Positions 47,131-57,963 of a stretch of DNA of 64,000 bases are shown piece by piece. The DNA lies in assembly GCF_913773995.1 (NCBI RefSeq), contig NZ_CAJYES010000245.1, positions 1 through 64,000 of the forward strand, in the 5' to 3' direction. This stretch comes from an uncultured Pseudacidovorax sp. (GTDB taxonomy: Bacteria; Pseudomonadota; Gammaproteobacteria; Burkholderiales; Burkholderiaceae_C). Below the pieces are notes generated by a model. The model was not told where the DNA came from and searched no databases. It worked only from the letters and a program-made list of their open reading frames with translations. The first letter of the stretch is position 1. Each line of letters starts with the position of its first letter. A program made the translations under genes and the position numbers.

Positions 47131-47658
47131 TCAGATGGGCGTGGCCAGCAGCGTGATCACGCGCGAGGTGTCGTACACCACGCGCCGCTGCGCAAAGCGC
47201 CAGCCCGCGGGCGTGCGCACCACGCGGTCGAGGTAGCGCCCGGCCTGGAAGATGAAGGACTCGCCGTTCGTGCGCGTCTGCACCACCACATACGAGGACT
47301 CGGCCGTCACGGTCTGCGCATCGACCGCCGGGAGCGTGAGCCCGCTGGTCATGTGGCGGTAGCTGTGCGACTCGTAGATGTTGGCGTGGCGCAGCGCCAC
47401 CACGCGGTCGCGCAGCATGCCCGCGCTGGTGCAGTGCACGAGGCCGATGGGCAGGCCCATGTCGGCGTTCTCCTTGGGCACGATCTCGTAGAGGCAGTCC
47501 TCGGTGAAGAGGCGGGTCCAGTCCTCCAGGCGGTCGTTGTCCAGCAGGGCGCAGTAGCGCTCGTTCAGCTGATGGATCTGGAACCAGAGGGCGATGTCGA
47601 CGTCGGGCGTCGCCGCAGCGGCGGCGGCGGTCTGGGGTGCTTCCATCACGGTGCTCAT
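47131..47658 (-). CDS. Aromatic ring-hydroxylating dioxygenase, beta subunit
   Basis: The 175-residue small subunit has an NTF2-like fold. Typical features are the early IHQLNERYCALLDNDRLEDWTRLFTEDC segment and the terminal GWRFAQRRVVYDTSRV strand. It supports assembly of the alpha/beta oxygenase and has no redox centre. Its ATG is one base after the alpha-subunit stop, so the two are translationally coupled. Confidence 0.92.
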   Translation of the reverse strand: MSTVMEAPQTAAAAAATPDVDIALWFQIHQLNERYCALLDNDRLEDWTRLFTEDCLYEIVPKENADMGLPIGLVHCTSAGMLRDRVVALRHANIYESHSYRHMTSGLTLPAVDAQTVTAESSYVVVQTRTNGESFIFQAGRYLDRVVRTPAGWRFAQRRVVYDTSRVITLLATPI

Positions 47659-47659
47659 C

Positions 47660-48946
47660 TCAATACCCCATCAGCTTCTGGTATCCCGTCCAGAACTTCC
47701 GGATCAGGTTCTCGGTGATCATGGTGTCCTCCCGGTTCGGGTCGGTGCGGCCCAGGTCCAGCACCGAGGTGGCGTCGGCATCGCGCGCGGTGCCGCGCTG
47801 CACCAGCTCGGTGGCCTCGGTGTCCTCCATCGAGATGTAGCCTGCCGGCCCCACCAGGTTGGCCTGCTTGATGCGCAGCGCACGCAGCTCGGGCGTGTCG
47901 TCCTCGTAGCCGAAGAAGTGGAAGACCAGCTCGAACTCGCCCGGCGCCTTGGGCAGCACCTGCCGCGCCACCAGCGTGTTGTGGATCTGCTGCAGCACCA
48001 GCTGCGGAAAGATGGTCTGGATGTGGTTGGTGCAGTCTTCCTCGTACTCCGAGATGAAGCCCAGCACCGACGGGTCTTCCAGGTGGAAGCCGTCGTCCAT
48101 CGAGCGGATCGCCTGCTGCTTGTAGGCGGTGGCGGTGTCGCCCTCTTCCTCGATGTTGGTGGCGGTGATGATGCTGTGCAGGCCGTGCGTTCTGTCGGCC
48201 ATCGAACGCGCCTTCATGCCCACGCGGAAGATGTTGAAGGTGGTGTGGAACAGGTGCAGCAGGCTCGCGTGGTACGGGTCCTTGACGTTCTCGTAGTAGA
48301 GCTTCCAGTTGCTGCGCGCGTACTGGCGGGTGCAGCCCAGGTACACCACCTTCTTGTGCATCACGCGGTCCACCCAGGGCCGCATCTGCTCGCCGATGTA
48401 GTCGGACAAGGTCGGCGCTTCGTCGCTGAAGCTGGCGAAGACCAAGCCCTTGTAGCTGTCCACGCGCAGCTTGCGCAGGCCGTGCGCCTTGTTGTCGAAG
48501 TCCGGCGGCATGCCGGGCGCGCCGTCGCGCCCGCGCTTGAAGGGGATGCCCTGCAGGTCGCCCTTGGCGCTGAAGCCCCACTGGTGGTAGACGCAGGTGT
48601 GCACCTTGGCATTGCCGCGCGCATTGCGGCAGACCATGGCGCCGCGGTGGGCGCAGCGGTTGACCCAGCAGGCCAGCTCGCCGTCGGGCGCGCGGGTCAC
48701 CACCACGGGCGTGTCGCCGACGAAGGTGCTCTTGTAGTCGCCGGGGTTGGGAATCTCCGCCTCCAGCGCGACGAAGCTCCAGGTGGGGCCGCGGTAGATG
48801 CGCTCCTGCTCGCGCTCGAACACCTCCTGCGAGCTGAACACGGCATAGGGCACGCGCGAGCCGTCGGCCTGCGGAAAGTGCACCACGCGCTGCGCCTGCT
48901 CGGCCGCGGCGGCCTGCAGTGCACCAGGATCGACCGGTTGATTCAT
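47660..48946 (-). CDS. Aromatic ring-hydroxylating dioxygenase, Rieske alpha subunit
   Basis: The 428-residue catalytic subunit has a Rieske [2Fe-2S] site C98-x-H100 and C118-x2-H121 (NRCAHRG, CVYHQWGF), and the mononuclear iron triad includes H226 and H231 with the bridging D223 (DPYHASLLH). It should add dioxygen to an aromatic acid. Size and motifs are closest to the anthranilate/salicylate/benzoate-type group; the exact substrate is not clear. No ferredoxin or reductase gene is in the operon, so electrons must come from elsewhere. It is the first gene of the alpha-beta-SBP-livHMGF operon, divergent from an AraC regulator. Confidence 0.93.
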   Translation of the reverse strand: MNQPVDPGALQAAAAEQAQRVVHFPQADGSRVPYAVFSSQEVFEREQERIYRGPTWSFVALEAEIPNPGDYKSTFVGDTPVVVTRAPDGELACWVNRCAHRGAMVCRNARGNAKVHTCVYHQWGFSAKGDLQGIPFKRGRDGAPGMPPDFDNKAHGLRKLRVDSYKGLVFASFSDEAPTLSDYIGEQMRPWVDRVMHKKVVYLGCTRQYARSNWKLYYENVKDPYHASLLHLFHTTFNIFRVGMKARSMADRTHGLHSIITATNIEEEGDTATAYKQQAIRSMDDGFHLEDPSVLGFISEYEEDCTNHIQTIFPQLVLQQIHNTLVARQVLPKAPGEFELVFHFFGYEDDTPELRALRIKQANLVGPAGYISMEDTEATELVQRGTARDADATSVLDLGRTDPNREDTMITENLIRKFWTGYQKLMGY

Positions 48947-49065
48947 GGCAAGACTCCTTCCTTGTGCGGGCCCGGCGGCTGCCGGGCGTCATGGGACGCA
49001 TGGTCGAAGGCCGCTGCCGCGGCGGCTATCCGATTCGCGCGGGATCCGCGCCGCGGATGTCCGGA

Positions 49066-49082
49066 TTGCGCAGGACTTGCGC
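49066..49082. promoter_or_regulatory. Candidate AraC-type binding site, two TTGCGC direct repeats
   Basis: TTGCGC (49066-49071) and TTGCGC (49077-49082) are 11 bases apart, one helical turn, followed by a related ATGCGC. The site lies in the 220-base divergent region between the Rieske gene and the AraC gene. Direct half-sites on one DNA face are typical of AraC family targets; binding is inferred. Confidence 0.45.
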
Positions 49083-49166
49083 CGGATGCGCGCACCGGCG
49101 GCTGCCACAAGCGGCTGGCGCGCTTCTTGCGCTGCATCAGGTCCTGATCGGAAGCCCCGCCAGACC

Positions 49167-50201
49167 ATGCGTCCAGCCGCCGCCTCCACTGTCGTCGACC
49201 TCTCCCCCGCCCCCGGCGCCTTCACGCCGGGGCTGCTGCGCGCGTACCGCCTGTTCGAGTCCTCGGACCTGGACGATGCGCGCGAGCGCATCTCGCGCGT
49301 GATGCAGCCGCACCGGCTGCAGGCGCTGGAGCGCCCGCGCGGCGGGCGCTCGCACATGGACTTCGTGCGCGTGGGCGGCATCGGCCTGGGCACCATCCGC
49401 TTCGGCGAAACCACGCGGGTGGACGTGTCCCATGTGGAGGACTATCACCTGCTCATGTTCTGCCTGCAGGGCCATGCCGAGGTGCTGGCCGACGACCGGC
49501 CGCTGCAGGCCGATGGTCGCCACGGCATGGTGTGCGCTCCCGGCAGCAGATTCCTGGCCGACCTGTCGCCCGACTGCGAGCAGTTCGTGCTGCGGCTGGA
49601 CCGCCGCATGCTCGAATCGCACACCGGCCGGCCGCTGCGCTTCGAGGCCGGGCTGGACCTGCAGCGCCCGGCCCTGCAGGCCTGGCGCGCCCAGCTGCAC
49701 CTGCTGCTGAGTTCCGAGGCCCTGATGCAGGCGGTGCAGGCCAGCCCCATCGTCGCGGCCGAGATGGAGCGCCTGCTGGTGCACCTGCTGCTGGCCGGCC
49801 AGCCCTGGACCGACGACGTGCCGCTGCGCATCGCCACCCGGCCCGCAGGTGCCGGTGCAGGTGCGGGCCCCAGCCAGGCGGCCTGCGTGCGACGCGCGGT
49901 GGCCCACATGGAATCGCATGCCGACGAGCCCTTGCGGCTCGCCGACATCGCGGCGGCCGCCGGTGTATCGGTGCGCACGCTGCTCGACGCCTTCCGCCGT
50001 GTGCGCGACGAGAGCCCCATGCACACCCTGCGCGACCTGCGGCTGGAGCGCGCCCGCCAGCGCCTGCGCGCGGGCGAGGACGGCATCACCGTCGCCGCCG
50101 TGGCGCTGGACTGCGGCTTCGCGCACCTGAGCCGCTTCGCGCAGGCCTACCGCCTGCGCTTCGGCGAGTCGCCCTCGGACACGCTGCGCGCCGCCGGCTG
50201 A
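49167..50201 (+). CDS. AraC-family regulator of the dioxygenase operon
   Basis: The 344-residue protein has an N-terminal AraC-binding-like ligand domain and a C-terminal double helix-turn-helix (LRLADIAAAAGVSVRTLLDAF, then ITVAAVALDCGFAHLSRFAQ, ending YRLRFGESPSDTLR). The arrangement resembles activators such as AndR or XylS-type proteins of aromatic degradation. The start at 49167 is chosen for the conserved N-terminus; the frame opens to 48945 across the intergenic region. It should respond to the aromatic substrate or a product. Confidence 0.9.
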   Translation: MRPAAASTVVDLSPAPGAFTPGLLRAYRLFESSDLDDARERISRVMQPHRLQALERPRGGRSHMDFVRVGGIGLGTIRFGETTRVDVSHVEDYHLLMFCLQGHAEVLADDRPLQADGRHGMVCAPGSRFLADLSPDCEQFVLRLDRRMLESHTGRPLRFEAGLDLQRPALQAWRAQLHLLLSSEALMQAVQASPIVAAEMERLLVHLLLAGQPWTDDVPLRIATRPAGAGAGAGPSQAACVRRAVAHMESHADEPLRLADIAAAAGVSVRTLLDAFRRVRDESPMHTLRDLRLERARQRLRAGEDGITVAAVALDCGFAHLSRFAQAYRLRFGESPSDTLRAAG

Positions 50202-50234
50202 GGCAGGCGGCGCGGGGTTGTTGCTGCGCCCCTC

Positions 50235-51119
50235 TCAGGACCTGGCGCGCGCCGGCAGCAGCACGGCGGCGATGGCCACCATCAGCAGGGTCATGGCCAT
50301 CCAGTCCTGCCAGTAGATGGCCTCGCCCAGCCACAGCGCACTGCTGAGCACGCCCAGCACCGGGATCATCATGACGCTGATGGTCGACGCCACGGGCGGC
50401 AGACCCCGGGCCAGCACGAACCAGGCGACGTGGGCGAAGCCGAAGATCACCACGGCGTTGTAGACGATGGCGCCCCAGGCCGCCGGGCCCGGCATGTGCC
50501 ATTCGCTGCGTTCGGCCAGGGCCGAGAGCGCGCCCATCACGAGGGCCGTGAGCGTGGTCATCCAGAACGACAGCGTGAGCGTGGGCACCGGCAGCTGCGT
50601 GCGTCGCAGCAGCTGCGTGCCCAGCGCCCAGGTGGCGGCAGCCCCCAGCGCGAGCGCAACGAAGCCGGGGCTGCCGGCCAGGCCGGTGAACTCGTGCCAC
50701 AGCAGGAAGGCCACGCCCAACGCTGCCGCCGCCACACCCATCCAGGCGCGCGCCGACAGACGGGTGTTGAAGAGCAGCGCACCCAGGATGGCCGAGAACA
50801 CCGGCATGGTGTAGCCCAGGATGGCCGCACGCCCGCCCGACAGGTGGCGCAGCGCGATGATGATGCACACGTGCCAGACGAACATGTTGGTGGCCGACAG
50901 CCACAGCAGCTCGGGCCAGTGGCGACGCGGCACGCGAAAGGGCAGGCGCATCGCCAGCAGCACCACCGCCAGCACCGGCACGCCCAGCCACAGCGACATG
51001 GCGCGGAAGGTCAGGGGCGGCAGATCGGTCACCCCCACCTTCATGATCGGCCAGTTGATGCCCCAGGCGATGGTCAGCGGAATGAGCAGCGCCCATTGGC
51101 GGCGGGTGAGTGTCTCCAT
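50235..51119 (-). CDS. EamA/DMT-family transporter
   Basis: The 294-residue inner-membrane protein has ten predicted helices in two EamA repeats (IPLTIAWGINWPIMKVGV and the second-half LSFWMTTLTALVMGALSAL; GEAIYWQDWMAM near the end). Members export amino acids or other small metabolites. It is transcribed 47 bases downstream of a second, only distantly similar DMT gene, so the two may form a pair. Convergent with the AraC gene. Confidence 0.9.
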   Translation of the reverse strand: METLTRRQWALLIPLTIAWGINWPIMKVGVTDLPPLTFRAMSLWLGVPVLAVVLLAMRLPFRVPRRHWPELLWLSATNMFVWHVCIIIALRHLSGGRAAILGYTMPVFSAILGALLFNTRLSARAWMGVAAAALGVAFLLWHEFTGLAGSPGFVALALGAAATWALGTQLLRRTQLPVPTLTLSFWMTTLTALVMGALSALAERSEWHMPGPAAWGAIVYNAVVIFGFAHVAWFVLARGLPPVASTISVMMIPVLGVLSSALWLGEAIYWQDWMAMTLLMVAIAAVLLPARARS

Positions 51120-51166
51120 GGGCGGGCGATTGTGGACGTCCGCCGCCTCGGACGCCGGAGACCGGG

Positions 51167-52102
51167 TCAGAGTCCCCGCACCGCGGCGGGCCGCCGCCGC
51201 GTCCCAAAGCGCCCACCGAACATCACCACCCCTAGCGCCGCCACGACGCAGGCACTGCCCGCCCACTGCCAGGCCGTGACATGCTCGCCGAGGGTCAGCA
51301 TGCCGGCCGCCAGGCCGATCACCGGCACGCCCAGGCTGAAGGGCGCGACGCGGTTGGCCGGGTGGCGCTTGAGCAGGCCGGTCCACATCGCGTAGGCAGC
51401 GATGGTCGCGAACCAGCCCAGGTAGGCCACGCCCAGCCAGCCGCCCAGGCTGGCGTGGCGCCACTGGTCGTGCGTGGCCGCGGGCTCGAAGAACCAGGCC
51501 ATCAGGCCGAAGGGCAGGATGGGCACCAGCGACATCCACACCACGAACTGCAGCGGGTCATAGCCCGGCTGCGCGGCCTGGGCCTTGCGCGCCACGATGT
51601 TGGAGGCGGCCCACATGAAGGCGCCGCCCAGGTTCAGCACCAGGCCCAGCACGGTGATGCCGGCCGTGGCACTGCCGCCCGCGAAGTTGAGGCCGAAGCA
51701 CAGCAGGCCCACGGCCGCCAGCACCAGCCCGGCGCGCAGCGGCCCGGACAGCCGCTCGCCCAGCAGGGCCACGCCCAGCAGCGTGGTGAAGAAGACCTGC
51801 GTCTGCATCAGCACCGAGGCCAGGGCCGCCGTCATGCCCACCTGCAGCGCCACGAACAGCAGGCCGAACTGGCCCAGCTGCGCGAGGCCCGCCGGCACCA
51901 GCCAGCGCCAGGACAGGCGTGGCCGCGGCACGATGAAGACGAGCGGCAGCACCGCGAACACGTAGCGGAAGAAGCCCAGCTGGAAGGGCGTGAAGTCGCG
52001 CAGCGAATACTTCATCGCCACGAAGTTGAGGCCCCAGATGACGACCACGCCCAGGGCGGCGAGCAGGTCCAGGCCGGCGAAGGTGCTGGCGGGGCGGGTC
52101 AT
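51167..52102 (-). CDS. EamA/DMT-family transporter
   Basis: The 311-residue inner-membrane protein has ten helices with paired EamA repeats (GVVVIWGLNFVAMKYSL; the second repeat starts LVLNLGGAFMWAASNIVARK) and a basic tail. The sequence recalls amino-acid or O-acetylserine exporters of the EamA type, but substrate cannot be assigned. It lies 52 bases after the COG0523 GTPase gene and before the other DMT gene on the same strand. Confidence 0.9.
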   Translation of the reverse strand: MTRPASTFAGLDLLAALGVVVIWGLNFVAMKYSLRDFTPFQLGFFRYVFAVLPLVFIVPRPRLSWRWLVPAGLAQLGQFGLLFVALQVGMTAALASVLMQTQVFFTTLLGVALLGERLSGPLRAGLVLAAVGLLCFGLNFAGGSATAGITVLGLVLNLGGAFMWAASNIVARKAQAAQPGYDPLQFVVWMSLVPILPFGLMAWFFEPAATHDQWRHASLGGWLGVAYLGWFATIAAYAMWTGLLKRHPANRVAPFSLGVPVIGLAAGMLTLGEHVTAWQWAGSACVVAALGVVMFGGRFGTRRRPAAVRGL

Positions 52103-52154
52103 CGGGCGTCCTTGGGCGGATGGGGCGTCGTCGTGGTCATGGCCGGGCGAACGC

Positions 52155-53171
52155 TCATGCGGCCTCCCTCACGGCGGCAGCGGCGCGCAGCCGCTGTGCC
52201 AGTTCGTGCGCCGGCAGCCGACCGCGCAGGCCGATGGCCACCAGCGTGTCGGCGGCCTCGGGCGCGGCGCCGGGCGCCGCGCGCAGCACACCGTGGCGGC
52301 CGGCGAACTGCAGTTCGACCAGGCCCGCATGCGCATCGGTGCGTACCAGGCCCTTGAGCCGCAGTACGCCGGCCGGCATGGCCTTGAGCAACGCACGCAG
52401 GGCCGGCGCGTGGAAGACCGGGGCATCGCGCAGGGCCCAGGTCTCGAAGACCTCGGCATGCGCCACGGCACCATGGTCGTGACCATGACCAGGCGCATGT
52501 CCGTGGCCGTGGCCGTGCTCGTGCCCGTGCTTGCCGCCGCAGCTTGCGCAATGCGCAGTGCCTTCGTCTGCCCGCGGCAGGCGCGGCGCCTGCAGCAGCG
52601 TCAAGGGCACGCGGGCCTGCACGGCCTCGAAGCGCGGCGTTGCGGGCCATTCGGTGTCGAGCCAGCCGCGCAGGTCGGCCAGCGTGGCCTCGTCCACGAG
52701 GTCGGTCTTGTTCAGCACAAGCAGGTCCGCCGCATCCAGCTGCCGCCGGATGCTGTCGGTCAGCAGCGGGTCCGCCGCCTGTTCGCGCAGCACGGTGGTG
52801 TCGGCCAGCACCAGCACGGCGTCCAGTGCCAGCGCGGGGTCGGCCAGGCCCACCTGGGCGATGCGCCAGGGGTCGGAGACGCCGCTGGCCTCGATCACGA
52901 TGGCCTCGGGCGGCTGCGGCCGTTCGATCAGGCCGATGAGCGCGGTGGTCAGGTCGTCGCCGATGGCGCAGCAGACGCAGCCGTTGGTCAGCTCGATGGC
53001 GCCGGCCTCTTCGCTGGCGATGAGCGCGCGGTCGATGTTGATGGCGCCGAAGTCGTTGACCAGCACGGCGATGCGCCGGTCGCCCGACTGCGCGAGCAGG
53101 TGGTTGAGCAGCGTGGTCTTGCCGGCGCCGAGGAAGCCGCCGATGACGGTGAGCGGGATGCGCGGCCTCAT
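52155..53171 (-). CDS. COG0523 GTPase (CobW/YjiA/ZigA-type metallochaperone)
   Basis: This 338-residue SIMIBI-class GTPase has the Walker A GGFLGAGKTT, the metal-binding CxCC motif (TNGCVCCAIGDD), the Walker B/switch EASGVSDPW, and the base-specificity NKTD. A middle loop reads HCASCGGKHGHEHGHGHGHA and onward, with more than ten His, a probable zinc (or other metal) storage segment. The C-terminal CobW_C domain is present. Family members insert Zn, Co or Ni into client enzymes; the adjacent amidohydrolase is a metal-dependent candidate client. No Zur box was recognised upstream. Confidence 0.92.
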   Translation of the reverse strand: MRPRIPLTVIGGFLGAGKTTLLNHLLAQSGDRRIAVLVNDFGAINIDRALIASEEAGAIELTNGCVCCAIGDDLTTALIGLIERPQPPEAIVIEASGVSDPWRIAQVGLADPALALDAVLVLADTTVLREQAADPLLTDSIRRQLDAADLLVLNKTDLVDEATLADLRGWLDTEWPATPRFEAVQARVPLTLLQAPRLPRADEGTAHCASCGGKHGHEHGHGHGHAPGHGHDHGAVAHAEVFETWALRDAPVFHAPALRALLKAMPAGVLRLKGLVRTDAHAGLVELQFAGRHGVLRAAPGAAPEAADTLVAIGLRGRLPAHELAQRLRAAAAVREAA

Positions 53172-53214
53172 GCCCGCGCCCCGAGGTGTCGCGTGACGAC
53201 AGAAGCGCCGCGCC

Positions 53215-54864
53215 TCACGCGGTCGCCTCGGTCGGCACGCCGCCGATCACCGTGCCGGCCACGCGCAGGTCCTTGAGCGCCTCGGCCGCGACGGCCAGTG
53301 GGCTCTCGTCCAGCACGCAGAAGTCGGCCCATTTGCCGACCTCGATGGAGCCGATGCGGTCGTCCAGGCCCAGGGTGTAGGCCGCGCCCTGGGTGATGGC
53401 CCACAGCGCCTCGGGCACGCCGATGCGCTCGGCCTCGCCCAGCACCCGGCCGCTGGACGTGAGCCGGTTGACGGCGCACCAGGCAGTGAACAGCGGCGCC
53501 AGCGGCGTGATGGGCGCGTCGGAATGGATGGCCAGCGGCACCCCGTGCGCCAGCGCGGTGGCGCAGGCGTCCATGCGGAAGGCGCGGTCGGGGCCCATGG
53601 TCTGGGCCAGGTGCGCCTCGCCCCAGTAGTAGATGTGGTTGGCGAACAGGTTGGTACACACGCCCAGCGTGGCCATGCGGCGGAACTGCGCCGCGTCGGC
53701 CATCTGGCAGTGCTGCAGCGTGTGGCGGTGGTCGGCGCGCGGGTGCGCGGCCAGGGCCTCCTCGATGCCGTCCAGCGCCAGCTCGGTGGCCTCGTCGCCG
53801 TTGGTGTGGATGTGCAGCTGGAAGCCCTGCGCATGGAAGTCGCGGATGGCGGCCTTGAGCTCCGCCGGCGGCAGGATCCAGATGCCGTTGGGCGCGCCGT
53901 TGTGATAGCCCGGCCAGCGCACACGGGCGGTGAAGCCCTGGATGGAGCCGTCGGCCACGATCTTGACCAGGCCGTAGTGCAGCTTGGCATTGCCTTCGGC
54001 CTCGGCCTGCCGCTGGCGGATGCGCGCGGCGCCCTGCGTGCGGTTGAGGCTGCCGTCCAGGCACAGGTAGGCCGGCACCAGCCGCACCGGAAAGCCGGGC
54101 TCGCCGGTGACCTGCATCATGGCCGCATGGTTGGGCTCGGCCAGGTCGTTGACCAGGTCGGTGGCGGTGGTCACGCCGGCCAGCCGCGCCATCTGGCCGA
54201 ACAGGCGCAGGCTCTCGGGCGAGGAGCCGTTGATGCGGAAGATGTTGCCCACCAGCCGCGTGATGGGGAACATGGCCGCGAACTCCTGCAGTTCGCCATT
54301 GGGCTCGCCGTCGGCGAAGCGGGCGATGCCCTCGATGTCGGTGTCGCGGTCGATGCCGGCCGCGGCCAGTGCGGCGCGGTTGACGTTCATCAGGTGCTGG
54401 CTGGCATGCAGGATGACCACGGGCCGCGTGGTGGAGACCTTGTCCAGGTGCTCCACCGTCATGCGCTCGGTGCCGAAGAAGAGCGGGTCGAAGCCCCAGG
54501 CCAGCAGCGGCGCCTTGGGGTCCGCCATCGCGGCGTCGGCGGCGCGCAGGCGGGCGATCACCTCGTCGAAGTTGCGGCAGCCCTCCCACACGCGGCCGTC
54601 GGGTGAGGTACGTGCGTGGTAGCCGACGAAGCTGAACTTCCACAGTCCGCCGGCCATCAGGTGCGAATGGCCTTCGACCAGGCCGGGCATCAGCACCTTG
54701 TCGGCATAGCGCGTGTCGAGCGTGAAGTCGCCGAAGGCCTGCATGCGCGCCAGGTCGCCCACGCCCAGGATGCGGCCCTCGCGCACGGCCACATGCGTGG
54801 CCTGCGGCTGGCGCGGGTTCATGGTGAGGATCTGGCGGGCCTGGAAGACGGTGATGGGGGACAT
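53215..54864 (-). CDS. Amidohydrolase, YtcJ-type (amidohydrolase_3 family)
   Basis: The 549-residue metal-dependent hydrolase has a composite beta-sandwich ([17 protein letters not shown]), the metal H-x-H in [10 protein letters not shown], a later His in [10 protein letters not shown] and [10 protein letters not shown], and Asp in IHSDAPITP. YtcJ-type enzymes hydrolyse amides, including N-acyl or formylated compounds, of largely unknown identity. It lies 81 bases downstream of the peptide-type ABC transporter and 43 bases before the COG0523 gene. Together these suggest uptake of an amide followed by hydrolysis. The start at 54864 fits the fold. Confidence 0.9.
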   Translation of the reverse strand: MSPITVFQARQILTMNPRQPQATHVAVREGRILGVGDLARMQAFGDFTLDTRYADKVLMPGLVEGHSHLMAGGLWKFSFVGYHARTSPDGRVWEGCRNFDEVIARLRAADAAMADPKAPLLAWGFDPLFFGTERMTVEHLDKVSTTRPVVILHASQHLMNVNRAALAAAGIDRDTDIEGIARFADGEPNGELQEFAAMFPITRLVGNIFRINGSSPESLRLFGQMARLAGVTTATDLVNDLAEPNHAAMMQVTGEPGFPVRLVPAYLCLDGSLNRTQGAARIRQRQAEAEGNAKLHYGLVKIVADGSIQGFTARVRWPGYHNGAPNGIWILPPAELKAAIRDFHAQGFQLHIHTNGDEATELALDGIEEALAAHPRADHRHTLQHCQMADAAQFRRMATLGVCTNLFANHIYYWGEAHLAQTMGPDRAFRMDACATALAHGVPLAIHSDAPITPLAPLFTAWCAVNRLTSSGRVLGEAERIGVPEALWAITQGAAYTLGLDDRIGSIEVGKWADFCVLDESPLAVAAEALKDLRVAGTVIGGVPTEATA

Positions 54865-54945
54865 GGGGTCGTGGTGTCGGATGAAGGGCCAGGGCCGCTG
54901 TGCGGTGGCCACGGCGTTGAAATGTTCAGGTCGCCTCGGGCTGCC

Positions 54946-55995
54946 TCAGGCGGCATCCGGCAGCGCCAGCGGCGGCACCGGCCGGCCCGCCTGCAGCGTG
55001 ACCTTGTGGCAGGCCACCCAGTGGCCGGGCTGCACCTCGCGCAGCTGCTGCGGCTGCGTGCAGGCCGGCTCGGCGACCGGGCAGCGGCCGGCGAAGCGGC
55101 AGCCCGCGGGCGGATCGAGCGGGCTGGGCGGATCGCCCACCAGCCGGATGCGCTGCGCCGCCCGCGCCCGGCCGCCGCGCACCGTGGGCACGGCCGACAT
55201 CAGCGCCACGCTGTAGGGATGCAGCGGCTGGGCGAAGAAGGTGCGGCGCGGTGCGCGCTCCACGATCTGGCCCAGGTACATGACGGCGATCTCGTCGCAG
55301 ATGTGCTCCACCACCGCCATGTCGTGCGAGATGAACAGGTAGGTCAGCCCCAGCTCGCGCTGCAGCCGCGCCAGCAGGTTGAGGATCTGCGCGCGGATGG
55401 CGATGTCCAGCGCCGAGACCGGCTCGTCGCAGACCACCAGCTCCGGGTTGGTGGCCAGCGCACGTGCGATGTTGATGCGCTGGCGCTGCCCGCCCGAGAA
55501 CTGGTGCGGGAACAGGTGCTGCTGCTCGGGCCGCAGGCCGACAGCGTGGAAGAGTTCGTCGACGCGGGCCGCGCGCTCGGCGGGCGTGCCGATCTTCATC
55601 AGGTCCAGCGGCGCGCGCACCGCCTCGCCCACGCGCTGGCGCGGGTTGAGCGAGGAGTACGGGTCCTGGAAGACCATCTGCAGCCGGCTGCGCGCGCGGC
55701 GCAGGTTCTCGCCATTGACCAGGCTCAGCTCGGTGGTGCCCAGGCGGATGCCGCCTTCGGTGATGGGCGCGAGCCGCATCACGGCCAGGGCGGTGGTGGT
55801 CTTGCCCGAGCCCGATTCACCCACCACGGCCAGCGTGGTGCCGCGGCGCAGCTCGAAGCTCACGCCGTCCACCGCGCGCACCACGCGGCCACCGGCGCTG
55901 GGAAAGTGCACCTTGAGGTCGGTGACGGACAGCAGCACCGGCGGCGGGGGCGTGACGGGAGCGGGCATGTTGGGGAAGGGAATGAGTTGGCTCAT
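54946..55995 (-). CDS. Peptide/amine ABC transporter ATP-binding protein (DppF/OppF type)
   Basis: The 349-residue ATPase has Walker [16 protein letters not shown]-loop [16 protein letters not shown], signature [16 protein letters not shown], Walker [13 protein letters not shown] and His switch [10 protein letters not shown]. The C-terminal oligopeptide ABC domain with clustered cysteines ([14 protein letters not shown]) is typical. The ATG at 55995 is 14 bases after the OppD-type stop. Confidence 0.93.
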   Translation of the reverse strand: MSQLIPFPNMPAPVTPPPPVLLSVTDLKVHFPSAGGRVVRAVDGVSFELRRGTTLAVVGESGSGKTTTALAVMRLAPITEGGIRLGTTELSLVNGENLRRARSRLQMVFQDPYSSLNPRQRVGEAVRAPLDLMKIGTPAERAARVDELFHAVGLRPEQQHLFPHQFSGGQRQRINIARALATNPELVVCDEPVSALDIAIRAQILNLLARLQRELGLTYLFISHDMAVVEHICDEIAVMYLGQIVERAPRRTFFAQPLHPYSVALMSAVPTVRGGRARAAQRIRLVGDPPSPLDPPAGCRFAGRCPVAEPACTQPQQLREVQPGHWVACHKVTLQAGRPVPPLALPDAA

Positions 55996-56009
55996 GGCGG
56001 CACCGGGGT

Positions 56010-57056
<1,047 letters not shown>

Positions 57057-57057
57057 G

Positions 57058-57960
57058 TCAGCGTTCTCTGAGCTTGGGGTTGAGGGCATCGTTGAGCCCA
57101 TCGCCGATCAGGCTCACGGCCAGCACGGTGAGGAAGATCGCCACGCCGGGGATCGCCACCGCCCACCAGGCCGAAAGCACGTACTGCCGGCTGCTGCCGA
57201 TCATCATTCCCCAGCTCATCAGGTTGGGGTCGCCCAAGCCCAGGAAGGACAGGCCGGCCTCGAACAGGATGGCCGCGCCCACCGCCAGCGTGGCCGAGAC
57301 CACCAGCGGCGCGATGGTGTTGGGCAGGATCACCTTCCAGATCAGCCGCGCGTTGCCGGCGCCGATGGCACGCTCGGCCCGCACGAACTCCAGGTCGCGC
57401 ACCTTCATGAACTCGGCCCGCGTCAGCCGCGCGGTACCCGGCCAGCTCACCAGCCCGATGGACAGCACCACCGTCAGCAGGCTGGGCGAGAACAGGGTGA
57501 CCACCACCATGGCGAAGAGCAGCGCCGGCAGCACCTGGAAGAACTCGGTCACGCGCATCAGCAGCGCGTCGACCCGGCCACCGTAGAAGCCGGCCAACGC
57601 GCCCAGCGTGACGCCGATGGTCACCGACAGCAGTGCCGCCACGGCTCCCACCAGCAGCGTGGCGCGCCCACCATGGAGCAGCGCGATGCCGACGTCGCGG
57701 CCCAGCTGGTCGGTGCCCAGCCACACGTCTTCGGTGCCCGGCGGGCTGAGCGGCGCGCCGCGGATCTCGAAGGGGTCGGCCTGCACCAGCCACGGCCCGA
57801 CCACCGCGACCAGCACGATGAGCGAGAGCAGCACCAGCCCGGCCACCGCGGCCGGGTTGCGCATGAACATGGCCAGCGCCTCGCGCGCGGGCGAGGGCGC
57901 GGCCAGCAGCGGCATGGCGGCCGGCGTGGGCTCGCCAGGAGAGATGGGAAGGGCGGACAT
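57058..57960 (-). CDS. Peptide/amine ABC transporter permease (DppC/OppC type)
   Basis: The 300-residue permease has a cytoplasmic N-terminus and about six transmembrane helices, with the DppC signatures LVQADPFEIRGAPL and LGTDQLGRDV, and the coupling EFMKVRDLEFVRAERAIGAGN segment. It starts at the ATG at 57960, three bases after the OppB-type stop. It forms the channel with the next gene upstream. Confidence 0.94.
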   Translation of the reverse strand: MSALPISPGEPTPAAMPLLAAPSPAREALAMFMRNPAAVAGLVLLSLIVLVAVVGPWLVQADPFEIRGAPLSPPGTEDVWLGTDQLGRDVGIALLHGGRATLLVGAVAALLSVTIGVTLGALAGFYGGRVDALLMRVTEFFQVLPALLFAMVVVTLFSPSLLTVVLSIGLVSWPGTARLTRAEFMKVRDLEFVRAERAIGAGNARLIWKVILPNTIAPLVVSATLAVGAAILFEAGLSFLGLGDPNLMSWGMMIGSSRQYVLSAWWAVAIPGVAIFLTVLAVSLIGDGLNDALNPKLRER

Positions 57961-57963
57961 CGC

